A DNA stretch of 64,000 nt from Verrucomicrobium spinosum DSM 4136 = JCM 18804 (GCF_000172155.1 NZ_ABIZ01000001.1:5241105-5305104), one strand, 5' to 3'; counted from the stretch's first letter, positions 38,807 through 47,976 are shown. Notes: generated by a model from the letters alone, not told the origin. Numbers and translations: made by a program.

Positions 38807-40239
38807 CGCCTCCCGGTCCCGCCTCCTCTGGTTTCCTCGAACGCCGCTTTCAGCTCTCGCGTCACGGCACATCGGTGAATCGCGAGATCATCGCTGGCTG
38901 CACCACCTTCGCGGCCATGGCCTACATCCTGGTGGTGAATCCGCAGATCCTCAAGGATGCAGGCATGCCCCAGGCCGCCGTGGTTACGGCCACGGCGCTG
39001 GCGGCCGCTGGAGCCAGCCTGTTGATGGCATTCCTGGCCAACTTCCCCCTCGCCCTCGCCCCGGGCATGGGGATCAATGCCTTCTTCGCCTACACCGTGT
39101 GCCTGACCATGGGCGTCCCGTGGCAGAGTGCCCTGGCGCTGGTGTTTGTGAATGGGTGCATCTTTCTGCTCCTCTCAGTGACAGGCATGCGGGAACGCAT
39201 CGTCAACGCCCTGCCCAACTCTCTGAAGGCGGCAGTCTGCGCCGGCGTCGGGCTCTTCATAGGGTTCATTGGCTTGAAAAACGGCGGCCTCGTGGTGGGG
39301 CACCCGCACACGTTTGTGACCTTGGGTGACATCTCAAACCCTTCGGTGGCCCTCTTTGGCGTGGGCGTCCTGCTCACCTGTGTCCTGGTGGCCAGGGGCA
39401 CCCCGGCGGCCATCATCATTTCAATGGCCGTGATCACCGTCATCGGCTTCTTCCTGCCGGACGGCAAAGGGGGCAACATCACCCAGATGCCAACCAGCAT
39501 TCTGTCCCTGCCCGCCTCTATTGAACCCACCTTCCTGAAACTGGACTTCACCTTCCTCCTCAAAGAGCCGGCCAAGGCCCTGCCCGTCATCTTGACGCTG
39601 CTCCTCGTGGACCTCTTTGACAACATCGGCACGCTCATTGGGGTAACAAAACGCGCTGGACTGATGGACAAGAACGGTCACGTGCCCGGCCTGCCCAGGG
39701 CTCTGACCGCCGACTCCCTGGCGGCCATTCTCAGCTCTCTGCTGGGAACCTCCACTGTGGTCAGCTACATCGAGAGCGCCACCGGCGTGCAGGCGGGCGG
39801 ACGCACCGGCCTGACCTCCGTGGTGGTGGCCGTGCTCTTCCTTCTGGCCCTGTTCCTGACTCCCCTCATCCTCATGATCCCCGGCGTGGCGGTTGCCCCC
39901 GCCCTGGTGGTGGTGGGCATCCTCATGTTTGAAAGCGTGAGCGAGATCGATCTCACCCGGTTCGAGGTATCCGCCCCCGCCATCCTCACCCTCATGGCCA
40001 TGCCCATGACCTTCAGCATCAGCACCGGCATCGGCATCGGCCTCATCGCGCTCACCGTCATCTCCCTCGGCACCATGAACCGCAAGGGCAAGGCCTCCGC
40101 CGTGACAGAGCTCCATCGGGAGTTCGAGGAAGATCCGCCCGCCCGGCCTCGTGATCTGACGCCCTTCACCTACGCCCTGGCCATCATCTTCCTCCTGCAC
40201 TTTTTTGAGAAGTGGCTCTTCAAGGTGATGGAAAAGTAA
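38803..40239 (+). CDS. AzgA-type purine base permease (NCS2 superfamily)
   Basis: This is a 478-residue protein with about 12-14 hydrophobic helices. AzgA-type signatures are FAAMAYILVVNPQILKDAGM and FPLALAPGMGINAFFAY, then VDLFDNIGTLIGVTKRAGLM and GTSTVVSYIESATGVQAGGR. This family imports hypoxanthine, guanine or adenine by proton symport; distinguishing them needs data. The gene overlaps xanthine dehydrogenase by 4 bp and is followed 16 bp later by the deaminase, so the three form one operon for purine base use. Confidence 0.9.
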   Translation: MTPPGPASSGFLERRFQLSRHGTSVNREIIAGCTTFAAMAYILVVNPQILKDAGMPQAAVVTATALAAAGASLLMAFLANFPLALAPGMGINAFFAYTVCLTMGVPWQSALALVFVNGCIFLLLSVTGMRERIVNALPNSLKAAVCAGVGLFIGFIGLKNGGLVVGHPHTFVTLGDISNPSVALFGVGVLLTCVLVARGTPAAIIISMAVITVIGFFLPDGKGGNITQMPTSILSLPASIEPTFLKLDFTFLLKEPAKALPVILTLLLVDLFDNIGTLIGVTKRAGLMDKNGHVPGLPRALTADSLAAILSSLLGTSTVVSYIESATGVQAGGRTGLTSVVVAVLFLLALFLTPLILMIPGVAVAPALVVVGILMFESVSEIDLTRFEVSAPAILTLMAMPMTFSISTGIGIGLIALTVISLGTMNRKGKASAVTELHREFEEDPPARPRDLTPFTYALAIIFLLHFFEKWLFKVMEK

Positions 40240-40254
40240 GAGCCCCATCTTTCC

Positions 40255-41643
40255 ATGCCCACGCTCCTGGTCCGGAATGCCGAAGTGCTCGTCACGATGG
40301 ACGGGCAGCGTCGTGAACTGAGGAATGCAGGCCTCTATGCGCTGGATGGCATTATCCAGCAGGTGGGGCCCAGCGCCTCATTGCCTGCAACAGCGGACGA
40401 GATTTTGGATTTAAGCGGACAGATCGTGCTGCCGGGATTCGTCAACACGCACCATCACCTCAACCAGACCCTGACCCGCTGCCTGCCCGCCGCACAGGAC
40501 AACAATCTCTTCCCCTGGCTCCAAGCCCAGTATCGAATCTGGGCGGGAACCACAGAGGCGGCCTCCCGCACCAGCACGTTGGTGGGTCTGGCGGAACTGG
40601 CCCTGTCCGGCTGCACCACGGTGTTTGACCACACCTACCTCTACCAGAGCGGCAACAACGTGGATTGTCAGATTGACGCAGCCCGCCAGCTGGGGGTTCG
40701 CTTCCACGCCAGCCGCGGTTCCATGTCCCTCGGCCAGTCTCAAGGCGGGCTGCCACCGGATGACTGCGTGGAGGATGAAACCTTCATCTTGGCGGACAGT
40801 GAACGCGTCATCCGCACCCATCATGATCCCAAGGTTGGCTCCATGACCCAGGTGGTCTTGGCCCCCTGTTCTCCTTTTTCCGTGAGCACGGGACTGCTAA
40901 GAGACTCGGCCGCGCTGGCCCGCCAGCACGGCGTGAAACTGCACACACACCTCTGCGAGACCTTGGATGAGGAACGCTACACCCTCCAGCACTCCGCCAT
41001 GCGCCCGGTGGAGTGGATGGAGACGCTGGGCTGGCTGGGGGATGACGTGTGGTTTGCCCATGCAGTCCATGTCAATGATGCAGAGATCCAGCGCTTCGCA
41101 CAGAGCGGGGTCGGCACCGCCCACTGCCCCTGCTCCAACATGCGGCTGGCCTCCGGCATTGCCCCCATCAAGAAGTACCTGTCCGCTGGTGTGAAGGTGG
41201 GACTGGGCGTGGATGGATCCGCCAGCAACGATGCCTCCAACATGCTGCTGGAGGTCCGCCAAACCATGCTGCTCGCCCGGCTCGCTCTGGGACTGCGTCC
41301 CGCCGATCTCCCACCACCGACTCCAGAAAACTGGATGACCGCTCGAGAGGCATTGGAACTGGCCACGCTGGGAGGTGCAAAGGTGCTCGGTCGTCACGAC
41401 ATCGGTTCCCTCGAACCAGGGAAATGTGCCGACTTTTTCACTCTGGACCTGCACACCCTGAACTACGCAGGAGCGCTGCATGATCCGGTGGCAGCCATCG
41501 TGTTTTGCGCTCCCCAGGGCGTGCGGCACACCATTGTGCATGGACGCCCGGTGGTGAAAGACGGTCTGGTCGTGACCGTGGACATGCCGCAGGTGATCGA
41601 GGAGCACAACCGGCATGCCCTAAGGCTGGCAAGCGCGGTTTAG
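40255..41643 (+). CDS. 8-oxoguanine/guanine deaminase-like amidohydrolase
   Basis: The 462-residue protein is a metal-dependent amidohydrolase. The HxH metal motif is in NTHHHLNQTLTR, a third His in LHTHLCETLDEER, a fourth in WFAHAVHVND, and the metal-binding Asp in GLGVDGSASNDASNM. The Cys- and Ser-rich HCPCSNMRLASGIAPIKKYL block and the overall pattern match 8-oxoguanine deaminase and s-triazine hydrolases (AtzB-like) more than classical guanine deaminase. In this operon it most likely converts guanine (or 8-oxoguanine) to xanthine (or urate). Substrate choice is inferred from context. Confidence 0.85.
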   Translation: MPTLLVRNAEVLVTMDGQRRELRNAGLYALDGIIQQVGPSASLPATADEILDLSGQIVLPGFVNTHHHLNQTLTRCLPAAQDNNLFPWLQAQYRIWAGTTEAASRTSTLVGLAELALSGCTTVFDHTYLYQSGNNVDCQIDAARQLGVRFHASRGSMSLGQSQGGLPPDDCVEDETFILADSERVIRTHHDPKVGSMTQVVLAPCSPFSVSTGLLRDSAALARQHGVKLHTHLCETLDEERYTLQHSAMRPVEWMETLGWLGDDVWFAHAVHVNDAEIQRFAQSGVGTAHCPCSNMRLASGIAPIKKYLSAGVKVGLGVDGSASNDASNMLLEVRQTMLLARLALGLRPADLPPPTPENWMTAREALELATLGGAKVLGRHDIGSLEPGKCADFFTLDLHTLNYAGALHDPVAAIVFCAPQGVRHTIVHGRPVVKDGLVVTVDMPQVIEEHNRHALRLASAV

Positions 41644-41656
41644 CTCATCAAGGGAC

Positions 41657-42286
41657 TCAAGCCAGTCTCCCACTTTCAGCGCTGAGTCCCAAGATCCGCT
41701 CATACGCCCCTGGCACATTCATGTCGTCCAGCCACCAACTGGACGCCAGCTCAAGCACTCGCCTGGGGACGTGAATCTCCCGCAAATAGTCCCGCAGCGT
41801 GGCCGCGGGAGTCGATGCCAGACCAGCGAAGACCTGATACGGCAACACCACCGGGTGCCCTCGGCGACCTTCGCATTGAGGCTGGCAGATCTCGTCAACA
41901 TGATGCGCCGCCAGATCCAGGAGGTCTTGAGCAGCGGAGCATGGAAACTGCGGCTGATCCACCAAGATCACCACCACACTTTGGAGCCCCTTCCGCCAAT
42001 GCGGCCAGCCGGCAGCGGCACGCAAGGAGGACATCATGCCATCCTCCGGATGATCGTTCGCAATCACATTCGCCCAGTTCAAGCGCTTCAGCTCAACCGC
42101 CACCAGGTCATTGGCGGGATCAACGACCGCCACAACCTGCCGGGCCCCTGCAAAGCTCCACACGTCCTGATGATGCGCCAGCACCGTCCCATCTCCCCAT
42201 GGGAGCAACGCTTTGGGACGTCCCATCCGCCGGGAGGCCCCAGCAGCCAGCACGAGAACCCCAAAACGATGGCTGCAATTTTTCAC
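41657..42286 (-). CDS. MocA-like molybdenum cofactor cytidylyltransferase (antisense inside the purine island)
   Basis: This is a 209-residue nucleotidyltransferase with the signature VLAAGASRRMGRPKALLPW at the N-terminus. Further family marks are ANDHPEDGMMSSLRAAAG, VILVDQPQF and GRRGHPVVLP. MocA attaches CMP to molybdopterin for enzymes of the xanthine dehydrogenase class, so it fits here functionally. It runs opposite to its neighbours and converges with the deaminase, 13 bp away. MobA-type GMP transfer is less likely because MobA serves other enzymes. Confidence 0.85.
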   Translation of the reverse strand: MKNCSHRFGVLVLAAGASRRMGRPKALLPWGDGTVLAHHQDVWSFAGARQVVAVVDPANDLVAVELKRLNWANVIANDHPEDGMMSSLRAAAGWPHWRKGLQSVVVILVDQPQFPCSAAQDLLDLAAHHVDEICQPQCEGRRGHPVVLPYQVFAGLASTPAATLRDYLREIHVPRRVLELASSWWLDDMNVPGAYERILGLSAESGRLA

Positions 42287-42341
42287 GATCTAGCGTAGAT
42301 CATTCCGGCCATCCCTCACCTAAAAATCGGCGCATTCAAGC

Positions 42342-43172
42342 ATGGATCTCCACCACATCACCGCCCAGCTTTCTCCTCAGTCACCGGACGAAGTCCCGAC
42401 CTGGGAATCCGGGTTCGCTTGGTTGGCTGGAGGCACCTGGCTTTTCTCTGAGCCGCAGCCGGGCCTGCACACCCTGCTGGACATGGGGAGCTTCAATTGG
42501 CCGGCTCTCAATGTCGCGGAAGAGACTGGACTTGAAATCGCCGCGACCTGCACGATCGCCCAACTGCATGCCTTCGGCGGCAGCCCCAATATTCCGGCTT
42601 CCTGGCACGCCTCCCGTCTCATCCAGACTTGCTGCGAAGCGCTTCAGTCATCTTTCAAGATCTGGAACGAAGCCACCGTGGGGGGCAATCTGTGCCTGGG
42701 CCTCCCGGCCGGTGCCCTCATCTCCCTGGCGGCTGCGCTGGAAGGCACTTGCACCGTTTGGCCGCGGCAGGGTCCGCCACGCTCAGTCCCGGCCCTCAAG
42801 CTCGTCACAGGAGTGCAGCAGACGGTACTGCACCCCGGGGAACTCCTTCGCAGCATCCATCTCCCCGCATCGGCATTGCGGAAACAACCTGCTTTCCGGC
42901 GCTTCTCCCAGACTCAGGAAGGCCGCTCTTCTGTCCTCCTTATCGGCACTCGTTGCCCGGTCACAGCAGACATCCTCCTCACCATCACCGCCGCCACTGT
43001 CCGCCCGGTGCAACTGAGGTTTGCCACCCCGCCCAGCGCCAGGGACCTGACCGCAAGCTTGGACACAGCGATTCCTGCCTCAGATTATTTCAACGATCCC
43101 CACGGCACCCCGGATCACCGTCGCCATCTGGTTCACTACTTTGCGCCGCAGATCATCGAGGAACTGGCCTGA
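42342..43172 (+). CDS. Xanthine dehydrogenase FAD-binding subunit
   Basis: The 276-residue protein resembles the FAD subunit of molybdenum hydroxylases. The first FAD contact is LAGGTWLFSEPQPGLHTLLD; the second block is CCEALQSSFKIWNEATVGGN, followed by LCLGLPAGALISLAAALEG. It is slightly degenerate compared with standard XdhB (the IRNVGTIGGN motif reads IWNEATVGGN), but the pattern is clear. It should complete the fused iron-sulfur/Mo protein at 36050 so that electrons reach NAD. Separation of the subunits by about 3.5 kb and an antisense gene is uncommon. Confidence 0.85.
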   Translation: MDLHHITAQLSPQSPDEVPTWESGFAWLAGGTWLFSEPQPGLHTLLDMGSFNWPALNVAEETGLEIAATCTIAQLHAFGGSPNIPASWHASRLIQTCCEALQSSFKIWNEATVGGNLCLGLPAGALISLAAALEGTCTVWPRQGPPRSVPALKLVTGVQQTVLHPGELLRSIHLPASALRKQPAFRRFSQTQEGRSSVLLIGTRCPVTADILLTITAATVRPVQLRFATPPSARDLTASLDTAIPASDYFNDPHGTPDHRRHLVHYFAPQIIEELA

Positions 43173-43203
43173 CATCCGCTTGTCGCCCCCACGCGCTCAC
43201 GCC

Positions 43204-44175
43204 ATGAACGACTCGCACGCCACGCTGATCTGCACCCTCTCTGCCCGCACAGGTACCGGCATCAACCGGGCGGTGTCATCGTGGCAGATCCGGTTTCATA
43301 CGAAGGTGATCCGATTTGAAGGTTTCATGAGCGCGGACCTTCTGCCTCCTCCTCATGCCAGCAGCCGGGATTGGAAACTCATCGTCCGCTTCCGCACCCC
43401 AGAGCAACTCGACCAGTGGATGCACTCTGCGGAGCGAAGCTGGCTCATTGCTGAGGCAGAAGAATTGCTGGCGGATGGTGCGGTCTTCTCAGAAACTCTT
43501 CCCGACAAAGAGGAAACATCGCATCCAGGAGGCGTCACCGAGATCATTCGCTCCCAGATCCGCCCCGGCATGGAGGAAGCCTACCGCCTCTGGACCCGGC
43601 GCACCCAGGAGGCACAAGCGCGGTTCGAGGGGTTTCGCGGCGTGCACATCATCGCCCCCACCCCAGGCAGCGGCTCCTCCGAGTGGACCACCCTCCTGCG
43701 CTTCGACTCAGAGGGCAACCTGGATCGCTGGCGTCACTCCCCCGAGCGCTCGGCCCTCCTGGAAGAAGCACGCGAAGTCATTCAAAAGACGGAAGCCACC
43801 CGCCTCAAGTCCCCCTTCCCCGGCTGGACTCCCATTGATCCAAACACCGGAGCCTCTCCGCCCCGCTGGAAGACCGGCCTGCTCGTTCTCGTCGGCCTCT
43901 ATCCCCTGGTGATGATCAATCTCCGCTACGTGCGGCCATTGTTTGGCAGTCTGGACAGCACCCTGGTCACCCTCATGCTTAACATCCTCACGGTCGCCGC
44001 CACGACCTACGTCACCATGCCGTTTTTGGTTGGGCGCTTCAGTTGGTGGTTGATGCTCGACCGGACCGAAGGCGACCCGAGGAAATCGATGACAAATACC
44101 ACCTGGCGTGGCCTGGGTATCATCGTCGGTATTTTGCTCGTGGAAGCGAGCATCTTTTGGATTTCACATGTCTAG
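43204..44175 (+). CDS. Membrane protein with two ABM (antibiotic biosynthesis monooxygenase)-like domains
   Basis: The start at 43204 follows the FAD subunit stop by 31 bp; product length is 323. Two copies of a ferredoxin-like ABM fold can be read at residues 5-105 and 108-210: LIVRFRTPEQLDQWMHSAER then LLRFDSEGNLDRWRHSPERS. The C-terminal 90 residues have three hydrophobic segments (LLVLVGLYPLVMINLRYV, LVTLMLNILTVAATTYV, IIVGILLVEASIFWIS). The type matches COG3224-like proteins of unknown chemistry. In this island it could be a small-molecule monooxygenase or stress protein; its link to purines is only by location. Confidence 0.75.
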   Translation: MNDSHATLICTLSARTGTGINRAVSSWQIRFHTKVIRFEGFMSADLLPPPHASSRDWKLIVRFRTPEQLDQWMHSAERSWLIAEAEELLADGAVFSETLPDKEETSHPGGVTEIIRSQIRPGMEEAYRLWTRRTQEAQARFEGFRGVHIIAPTPGSGSSEWTTLLRFDSEGNLDRWRHSPERSALLEEAREVIQKTEATRLKSPFPGWTPIDPNTGASPPRWKTGLLVLVGLYPLVMINLRYVRPLFGSLDSTLVTLMLNILTVAATTYVTMPFLVGRFSWWLMLDRTEGDPRKSMTNTTWRGLGIIVGILLVEASIFWISHV

Positions 44176-44497
44176 AGATGCCAAATTCTTTCATCTCTGG
44201 AGAGACCGCGCACCAGCAATTTCCCAGATAGAGTCTGGGAAATCACCCTTCGCCTTGAGCTCGTCTCGCAATGTCTTGACTGCCTGGAAGGGCAAGTTCA
44301 GCGCCATGCGGCACCCGGCCAGATGCAGATATACGTGACTGGTTTAACCGCCATGTGAACTTGCCAAAAGTAAACCCCACCATCGAGATCCACCTCTGCA
44401 AACGCAAGAAGGACGCCATATAGGAGAAGCCCGACCGCAAAGCGACTAGGTCGAACTCAATCACGGCAGATCAACGTCGATCCAGCCGCGACAATCC
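44176..44497. other. 322-bp gap inside the purine island
   Basis: I find no convincing gene, RNA or repeat. Short frames on both strands have no start context or family similarity. It could be the degenerate remains of a gene, since the island changes strand here. Confidence 0.3.
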
Positions 44498-44854
44498 TCA
44501 AGAGTCGGAACTAGAAACCTCATCACTGGCCGGACGCTCATCCTCGAAGGCCAGCCCCCTGAATCCACAGACATATTGACACCACGCATAGATGATCCCG
44601 AAAGTTGCGGGCGCGAGCACAAGGACCCCAATGACAATTACCCGCCATTGTCGACGGACAAACTCCCACTTCCAATAGGCATATCCCTCCTTGGGAGTCC
44701 CCTCGAAAGTCAGCATTCGTTCGTGCACAACACTAGCTACCGATTCGCACAGCAGCCAGATCAGTCCTGCGAGCACAACAGCACCAATGAGCAAACACAA
44801 GCCGACAAGAAGCGCACCGGCGAATCGCAAGAATTTATACACCAATTTCACAGC
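44498..44854 (-). CDS. Small two-helix membrane protein of unknown function
   Basis: I take the GTG at 44854 as start (VKLVYKFLRFAGALLVGLCL), giving 118 residues; an ATG at 44935 would add 27. Two hydrophobic segments are seen (ALLVGLCLLIGAVVLAGLIW and WRVIVIGVLVLAPATFGIIY) separated by a charged loop, and the tail is Ser/Asp/Glu-rich. No family is recognised. It lies antisense within the purine island, so it may be an insertion unrelated to purine use. Confidence 0.5.
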   Translation of the reverse strand, partial: AVKLVYKFLRFAGALLVGLCLLIGAVVLAGLIWLLCESVASVVHERMLTFEGTPKEGYAYWKWEFVRRQWRVIVIGVLVLAPATFGIIYAWCQYVCGFRGLAFEDERPASDEVSSSDS

Positions 44855-45204
44855 CGTCCCACAGCGAAACAAAAAGGGTGACTGGCGGCCTACCCCACAC
44901 AGGGTAGGGCTCAGATGAAATTCAAACCAGCCCAAGTCAGTGGAAGCGTTCTGGGGCAGCTTTGCAAGCTCATTCCCGGGCGCTTGGTCGCAAAGTCAGC
45001 GTGCAGTTCCAGCCAGCAGCAGCTGGCAAAGGCAAAGATCTGAGCAAGAGCAAAGGCCTGCATCGGGCTGCGCCCGCGGAGTGTGCTGTAGAAGTTCGCT
45101 ACGGTGCAGATGTGAGAAAGGCAAAAAGTCACCACACATCCCACGTCGCACCGTCCCTCGCATCTTTCGGTTGCTTGAATGGGCTCCATCGTCCCACTTC
45201 GGAC
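44855..45204. other. Region upstream of the urate-degradation genes
   Basis: This 350-bp stretch lies between the membrane protein and uraD. It would hold the promoter of the urate-degrading genes. No clear promoter or operator was identified, and no stable gene is seen; the plus-strand frame before uraD lacks family features. Confidence 0.35.
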
Positions 45205-45705
45205 ATGCCTTCACTGTCGGAACTCAACACGCTTCCCCAAGACTCCTTCACAGACGCTTTGGCCGGGATCTTCGAGCACGCCGACTGGGTGGGGTTCCGA
45301 GCATGGACGCTTCGGCCGTTCGCTGATGTCGGCACCTTGCACGCGGCCATGTGCGCCGTCATGCACGAGGCATCCGACGGTGAAAAGCTCACTCTCATCC
45401 GCGCCCACCCTGACCTGGGCGACCGGCTGGCCACGCTTTCGCCCGAGTCCGCCGCAGAGCAGGAGGCCTCCGGTTTGAAATCATTGACCGAATCGGAGCA
45501 CGATCGCTTTCAGTCCTTCAACGCCAGCTACAAAGCCCGCTTTGGATTCCCGTTCATCCTCTGCGCCAGGCTCAATGATCCACAGAGCATGCTCAGAGCA
45601 TTTGAAGCCCGTCTCCCCAACGACCGCGAAACGGAGATTGCCACCGCACTGGCCGAGATTGAAAAGATTGCCAGACTTCGCCTGGACCAGCTATTCTCCA
45701 GGTAG
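45205..45705 (+). CDS. uraD: 2-oxo-4-hydroxy-4-carboxy-5-ureidoimidazoline decarboxylase
   Basis: The start at 45205 gives 166 residues, the family size. OHCU decarboxylase removes carbon dioxide from the product of 5-hydroxyisourate hydrolase to give S-allantoin. The catalytic His is in LTLIRAHPDLGDRLA, with conserved ESAAEQEASGL next to it and FNASYKARFGFPFILCAR later. The gene leads a set uraD-uraH-puuE-uricase-xdhC with short gaps, so one transcript is likely. Confidence 0.92.
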   Translation: MPSLSELNTLPQDSFTDALAGIFEHADWVGFRAWTLRPFADVGTLHAAMCAVMHEASDGEKLTLIRAHPDLGDRLATLSPESAAEQEASGLKSLTESEHDRFQSFNASYKARFGFPFILCARLNDPQSMLRAFEARLPNDRETEIATALAEIEKIARLRLDQLFSR

Positions 45706-45733
45706 ATCCTTGCAAGCAAACACGCTCCCCGCC

Positions 45734-46090
45734 ATGCCCGGCCGCATTTCCACACACGTCCTGGATACCTATCACGGCAAGCCTGCCGCCGGCATGCTGG
45801 TGGAACTGCACCGCCTGACCGGAGAGTACCGGGAGCGTCTGTTCACTGCCCGCACGAACGCCGACGGTCGCCTGGACGAGAGCATGGTGGATGCCGAGGA
45901 AATCACCACCGGGGTGTACGAGCTGCTCTTTCACACCGGAGATTATTTCAAAGACTCTGGCGTGGCCGTCGCCCACCCTCCTTTTCTGGATCTGGTGCCC
46001 GTGCGATTTGGCGTGGAGAGCCCACCAGCAGCTTATCACGTGCCCTTGCTGGTAGGGCCGTGGTCCTACAGCACCTACCGCGGGAGCTGA
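45734..46090 (+). CDS. uraH: 5-hydroxyisourate hydrolase
   Basis: The 118-residue protein is a transthyretin-related protein. It begins with the active-site ISTHVLDTYHGKPAAGM, has the central PFLDLVPVRFGVESPPAAYH and HVPLLVGPWSYSTYRGS, and ends with the diagnostic C-terminal YRGS. It hydrolyses 5-hydroxyisourate made by uricase. It lies 28 bp after uraD and 78 bp before the allantoinase. Confidence 0.95.
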   Translation: MPGRISTHVLDTYHGKPAAGMLVELHRLTGEYRERLFTARTNADGRLDESMVDAEEITTGVYELLFHTGDYFKDSGVAVAHPPFLDLVPVRFGVESPPAAYHVPLLVGPWSYSTYRGS

Positions 46091-46168
46091 CCCCGCACAC
46101 ATCTTGCGGACCACTTCGCAACCAACGGCTTGCCCTTTGGACAGCGCCGGGGCACAATCGCGGGTGCC

Positions 46169-47119
46169 ATGATATTAGATTCCTCCTACCCGCGCGACAT
46201 GGTTGGCTATGGACGCCAGCCGGTGCACGCCGCGTGGCCGGGTAAGGCCCGCATCGCCGTCCAGTTCGTCCTCAACTATGAGGAAGGCGGCGAAAACAGC
46301 GTGCTCCACGGCGATCCAGGCTCCGAGACTTTTCTCTCTGAGATCATCGGTGCGCCCAGCTTTCCAGACCGCCATCTCAGCATGGAGTCGCTCTACGAGT
46401 ACGGCAGTCGCAGCGGCGTCTGGCGCATTCTGAAGGAGTTCGAAAAGCGCCACCTGCCCCTTACCGTTTTCGCCGTGGCCATGGCGCTACAGCGTCACCC
46501 CGAAGTGGCCCACGCCATCAGGGAACAGGAGCACGAGATCGCCAGCCACGGCCTCCGCTGGATCAGCTACCAGCAGGTGGATGAGGCCACGGAACGACTC
46601 CATATGGAGAAGGCGACACAGATCATCGAGGAAATCACCGGCCAGCCCCCCCAGGGATGGTACACTGGACGCGACAGCCCCAATACCCGCAGGCTGGTGG
46701 TGGAGCACGGGGGATTCCTCTACGACTCCGACTATTACGGCGATGACCTCCCGCTTTGGACCACCGTGGAAACAGCCTCGGGAGTCAGCAAGCCACATCT
46801 GATTGTGCCGTACACCCTGGATGCCAATGACATGCGCTTTGCCACGGCGCAGGGCTTCAATACGGCCGACCATTTTTACACCTACTTGCGGGACACCTTC
46901 GACGTTCTCTACGAGGAGGGGGCGGAGTTTCCCAAGATGATGTCCATCGGCATGCACTGCCGTCTTCTAGGCCGTCCCGGCCGGTTCGTGGCCCTGCAGC
47001 GGTTCCTGGATCACCTGGCCAAGCACGACCGGGTATGGATCACCCGGCGTGTCGATATCGCCCGCCACTGGCATCAGCAGCATCCCTTCTCCAGTACGAC
47101 ATCAGGCCCCCCATCATGA
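46169..47119 (+). CDS. puuE: Allantoinase, PuuE (polysaccharide deacetylase-like) type
   Basis: The start at 46169 gives 316 residues. This is the cofactor-independent allantoinase related to polysaccharide deacetylases, not the metal-dependent amidohydrolase AllB. Hallmarks are PRDMVGYGRQPVHAAWPGKA, LNYEEGGENSVLHGDPGSE, YGSRSGVWRIL, and EHEIASHGLRWISYQ, plus GWYTGRDSPNTRRLV. It opens allantoin to allantoate. Its TGA overlaps the ATG of uricase. The enzyme needed after this step (allantoicase or allantoate amidohydrolase) is not in the window. Confidence 0.93.
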   Translation: MILDSSYPRDMVGYGRQPVHAAWPGKARIAVQFVLNYEEGGENSVLHGDPGSETFLSEIIGAPSFPDRHLSMESLYEYGSRSGVWRILKEFEKRHLPLTVFAVAMALQRHPEVAHAIREQEHEIASHGLRWISYQQVDEATERLHMEKATQIIEEITGQPPQGWYTGRDSPNTRRLVVEHGGFLYDSDYYGDDLPLWTTVETASGVSKPHLIVPYTLDANDMRFATAQGFNTADHFYTYLRDTFDVLYEEGAEFPKMMSIGMHCRLLGRPGRFVALQRFLDHLAKHDRVWITRRVDIARHWHQQHPFSSTTSGPPS

Positions 47120-47955
47120 AGCTCGTCTCTCAAAACTACGGCAAAGCCCGGGTGCGACTCTGCAAGGTCCTCCGCGACGGTCCCGTGCACTCCGTCAAAG
47201 AGATTACCGTGCGCATCGCCCTGGAGGGCGAGTTTGCCGCCAGCTATCAGTCAGGAGACAACTCCTGCATCGTGCCCACAGACACGATGAAAAACGCGAT
47301 CAACGTCCTGGCCTACAATCACCTGGGGGTGGACAACGAGCCCTTTGCCCAAACTGTGGCAGATCATTTCCTGAACCGCTATGCTCAGGTGACCAAGGTG
47401 GTGGTGGAGATTGAAGAGCGCTCATGGAACCGGCTGGTGGTGGGCGGAGTGCCCCACCCCCACAGCTTTACCCAAACCCAGCGGGCCACACCGCTGGCGA
47501 GACTCGTCCAGACCCGCTCTTCCACGTCTCTGGAGTCCGGCGTCCAGGGCTTGACTCTGCTGAAAACCACCGGATCCGGCTTCAGCGGCTTTGCCACCTG
47601 TGAGCATACCACCCTGCCGCCCACGGAGGACCGGTTGCTGGCGACCACCCTAAAAGCCCGCTGGATCTGGAACGCCGTCCCCGCCAGCTATCAGGCCACC
47701 ACTGAAGCTTTCCTGAAGGCCGTGGTCGTGCCGTTTGCCCAGAATCACAGCCCCTCTGTCCAGGCCACCCTTTGGGAGATGGCGGCGGCCGCGTTTGAGG
47801 CATGCCCTGAGATTCAGGAAATCACCCTCACTCTACCCAACCTCCACTACTTTACCCAGAATCTACAGGCGTTCGGCATTGACAACACAAACGTCTTGAT
47901 GCTGCCCTCCGGGGAACCACACGGTCAGATCGAGGCGACCCTTTCCCGGAACTGA
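47116..47955 (+). CDS. Urate oxidase (cofactor-free uricase)
   Basis: Uricase oxidises urate to 5-hydroxyisourate without a cofactor. The 279-residue sequence has the tunnelling-fold repeats, with the catalytic Thr in IVPTDTMKNAINVLAYNHLG and the conserved FAQTVADHFL. HPHSFTQTQRATPL marks the inter-domain part. The C-terminal block NLHYFTQNLQAFGIDNTNV and HGQIEATLSRN is typical. The start at 47116 overlaps the allantoinase stop. It is slightly shorter than the usual 290-330 residues but looks complete. B. subtilis PucL carries a uricase domain with OHCU decarboxylase; here the functions are separate. Confidence 0.94.
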   Translation: MKLVSQNYGKARVRLCKVLRDGPVHSVKEITVRIALEGEFAASYQSGDNSCIVPTDTMKNAINVLAYNHLGVDNEPFAQTVADHFLNRYAQVTKVVVEIEERSWNRLVVGGVPHPHSFTQTQRATPLARLVQTRSSTSLESGVQGLTLLKTTGSGFSGFATCEHTTLPPTEDRLLATTLKARWIWNAVPASYQATTEAFLKAVVVPFAQNHSPSVQATLWEMAAAAFEACPEIQEITLTLPNLHYFTQNLQAFGIDNTNVLMLPSGEPHGQIEATLSRN

Positions 47956-47976
47956 CGCCCGATTGCGCCCTCCACC

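Noticed and set aside
44108-44338. A 76-codon plus-strand gene
   Set aside because: It overlaps the end of the ABM-domain gene, has no family similarity and no plausible start context.
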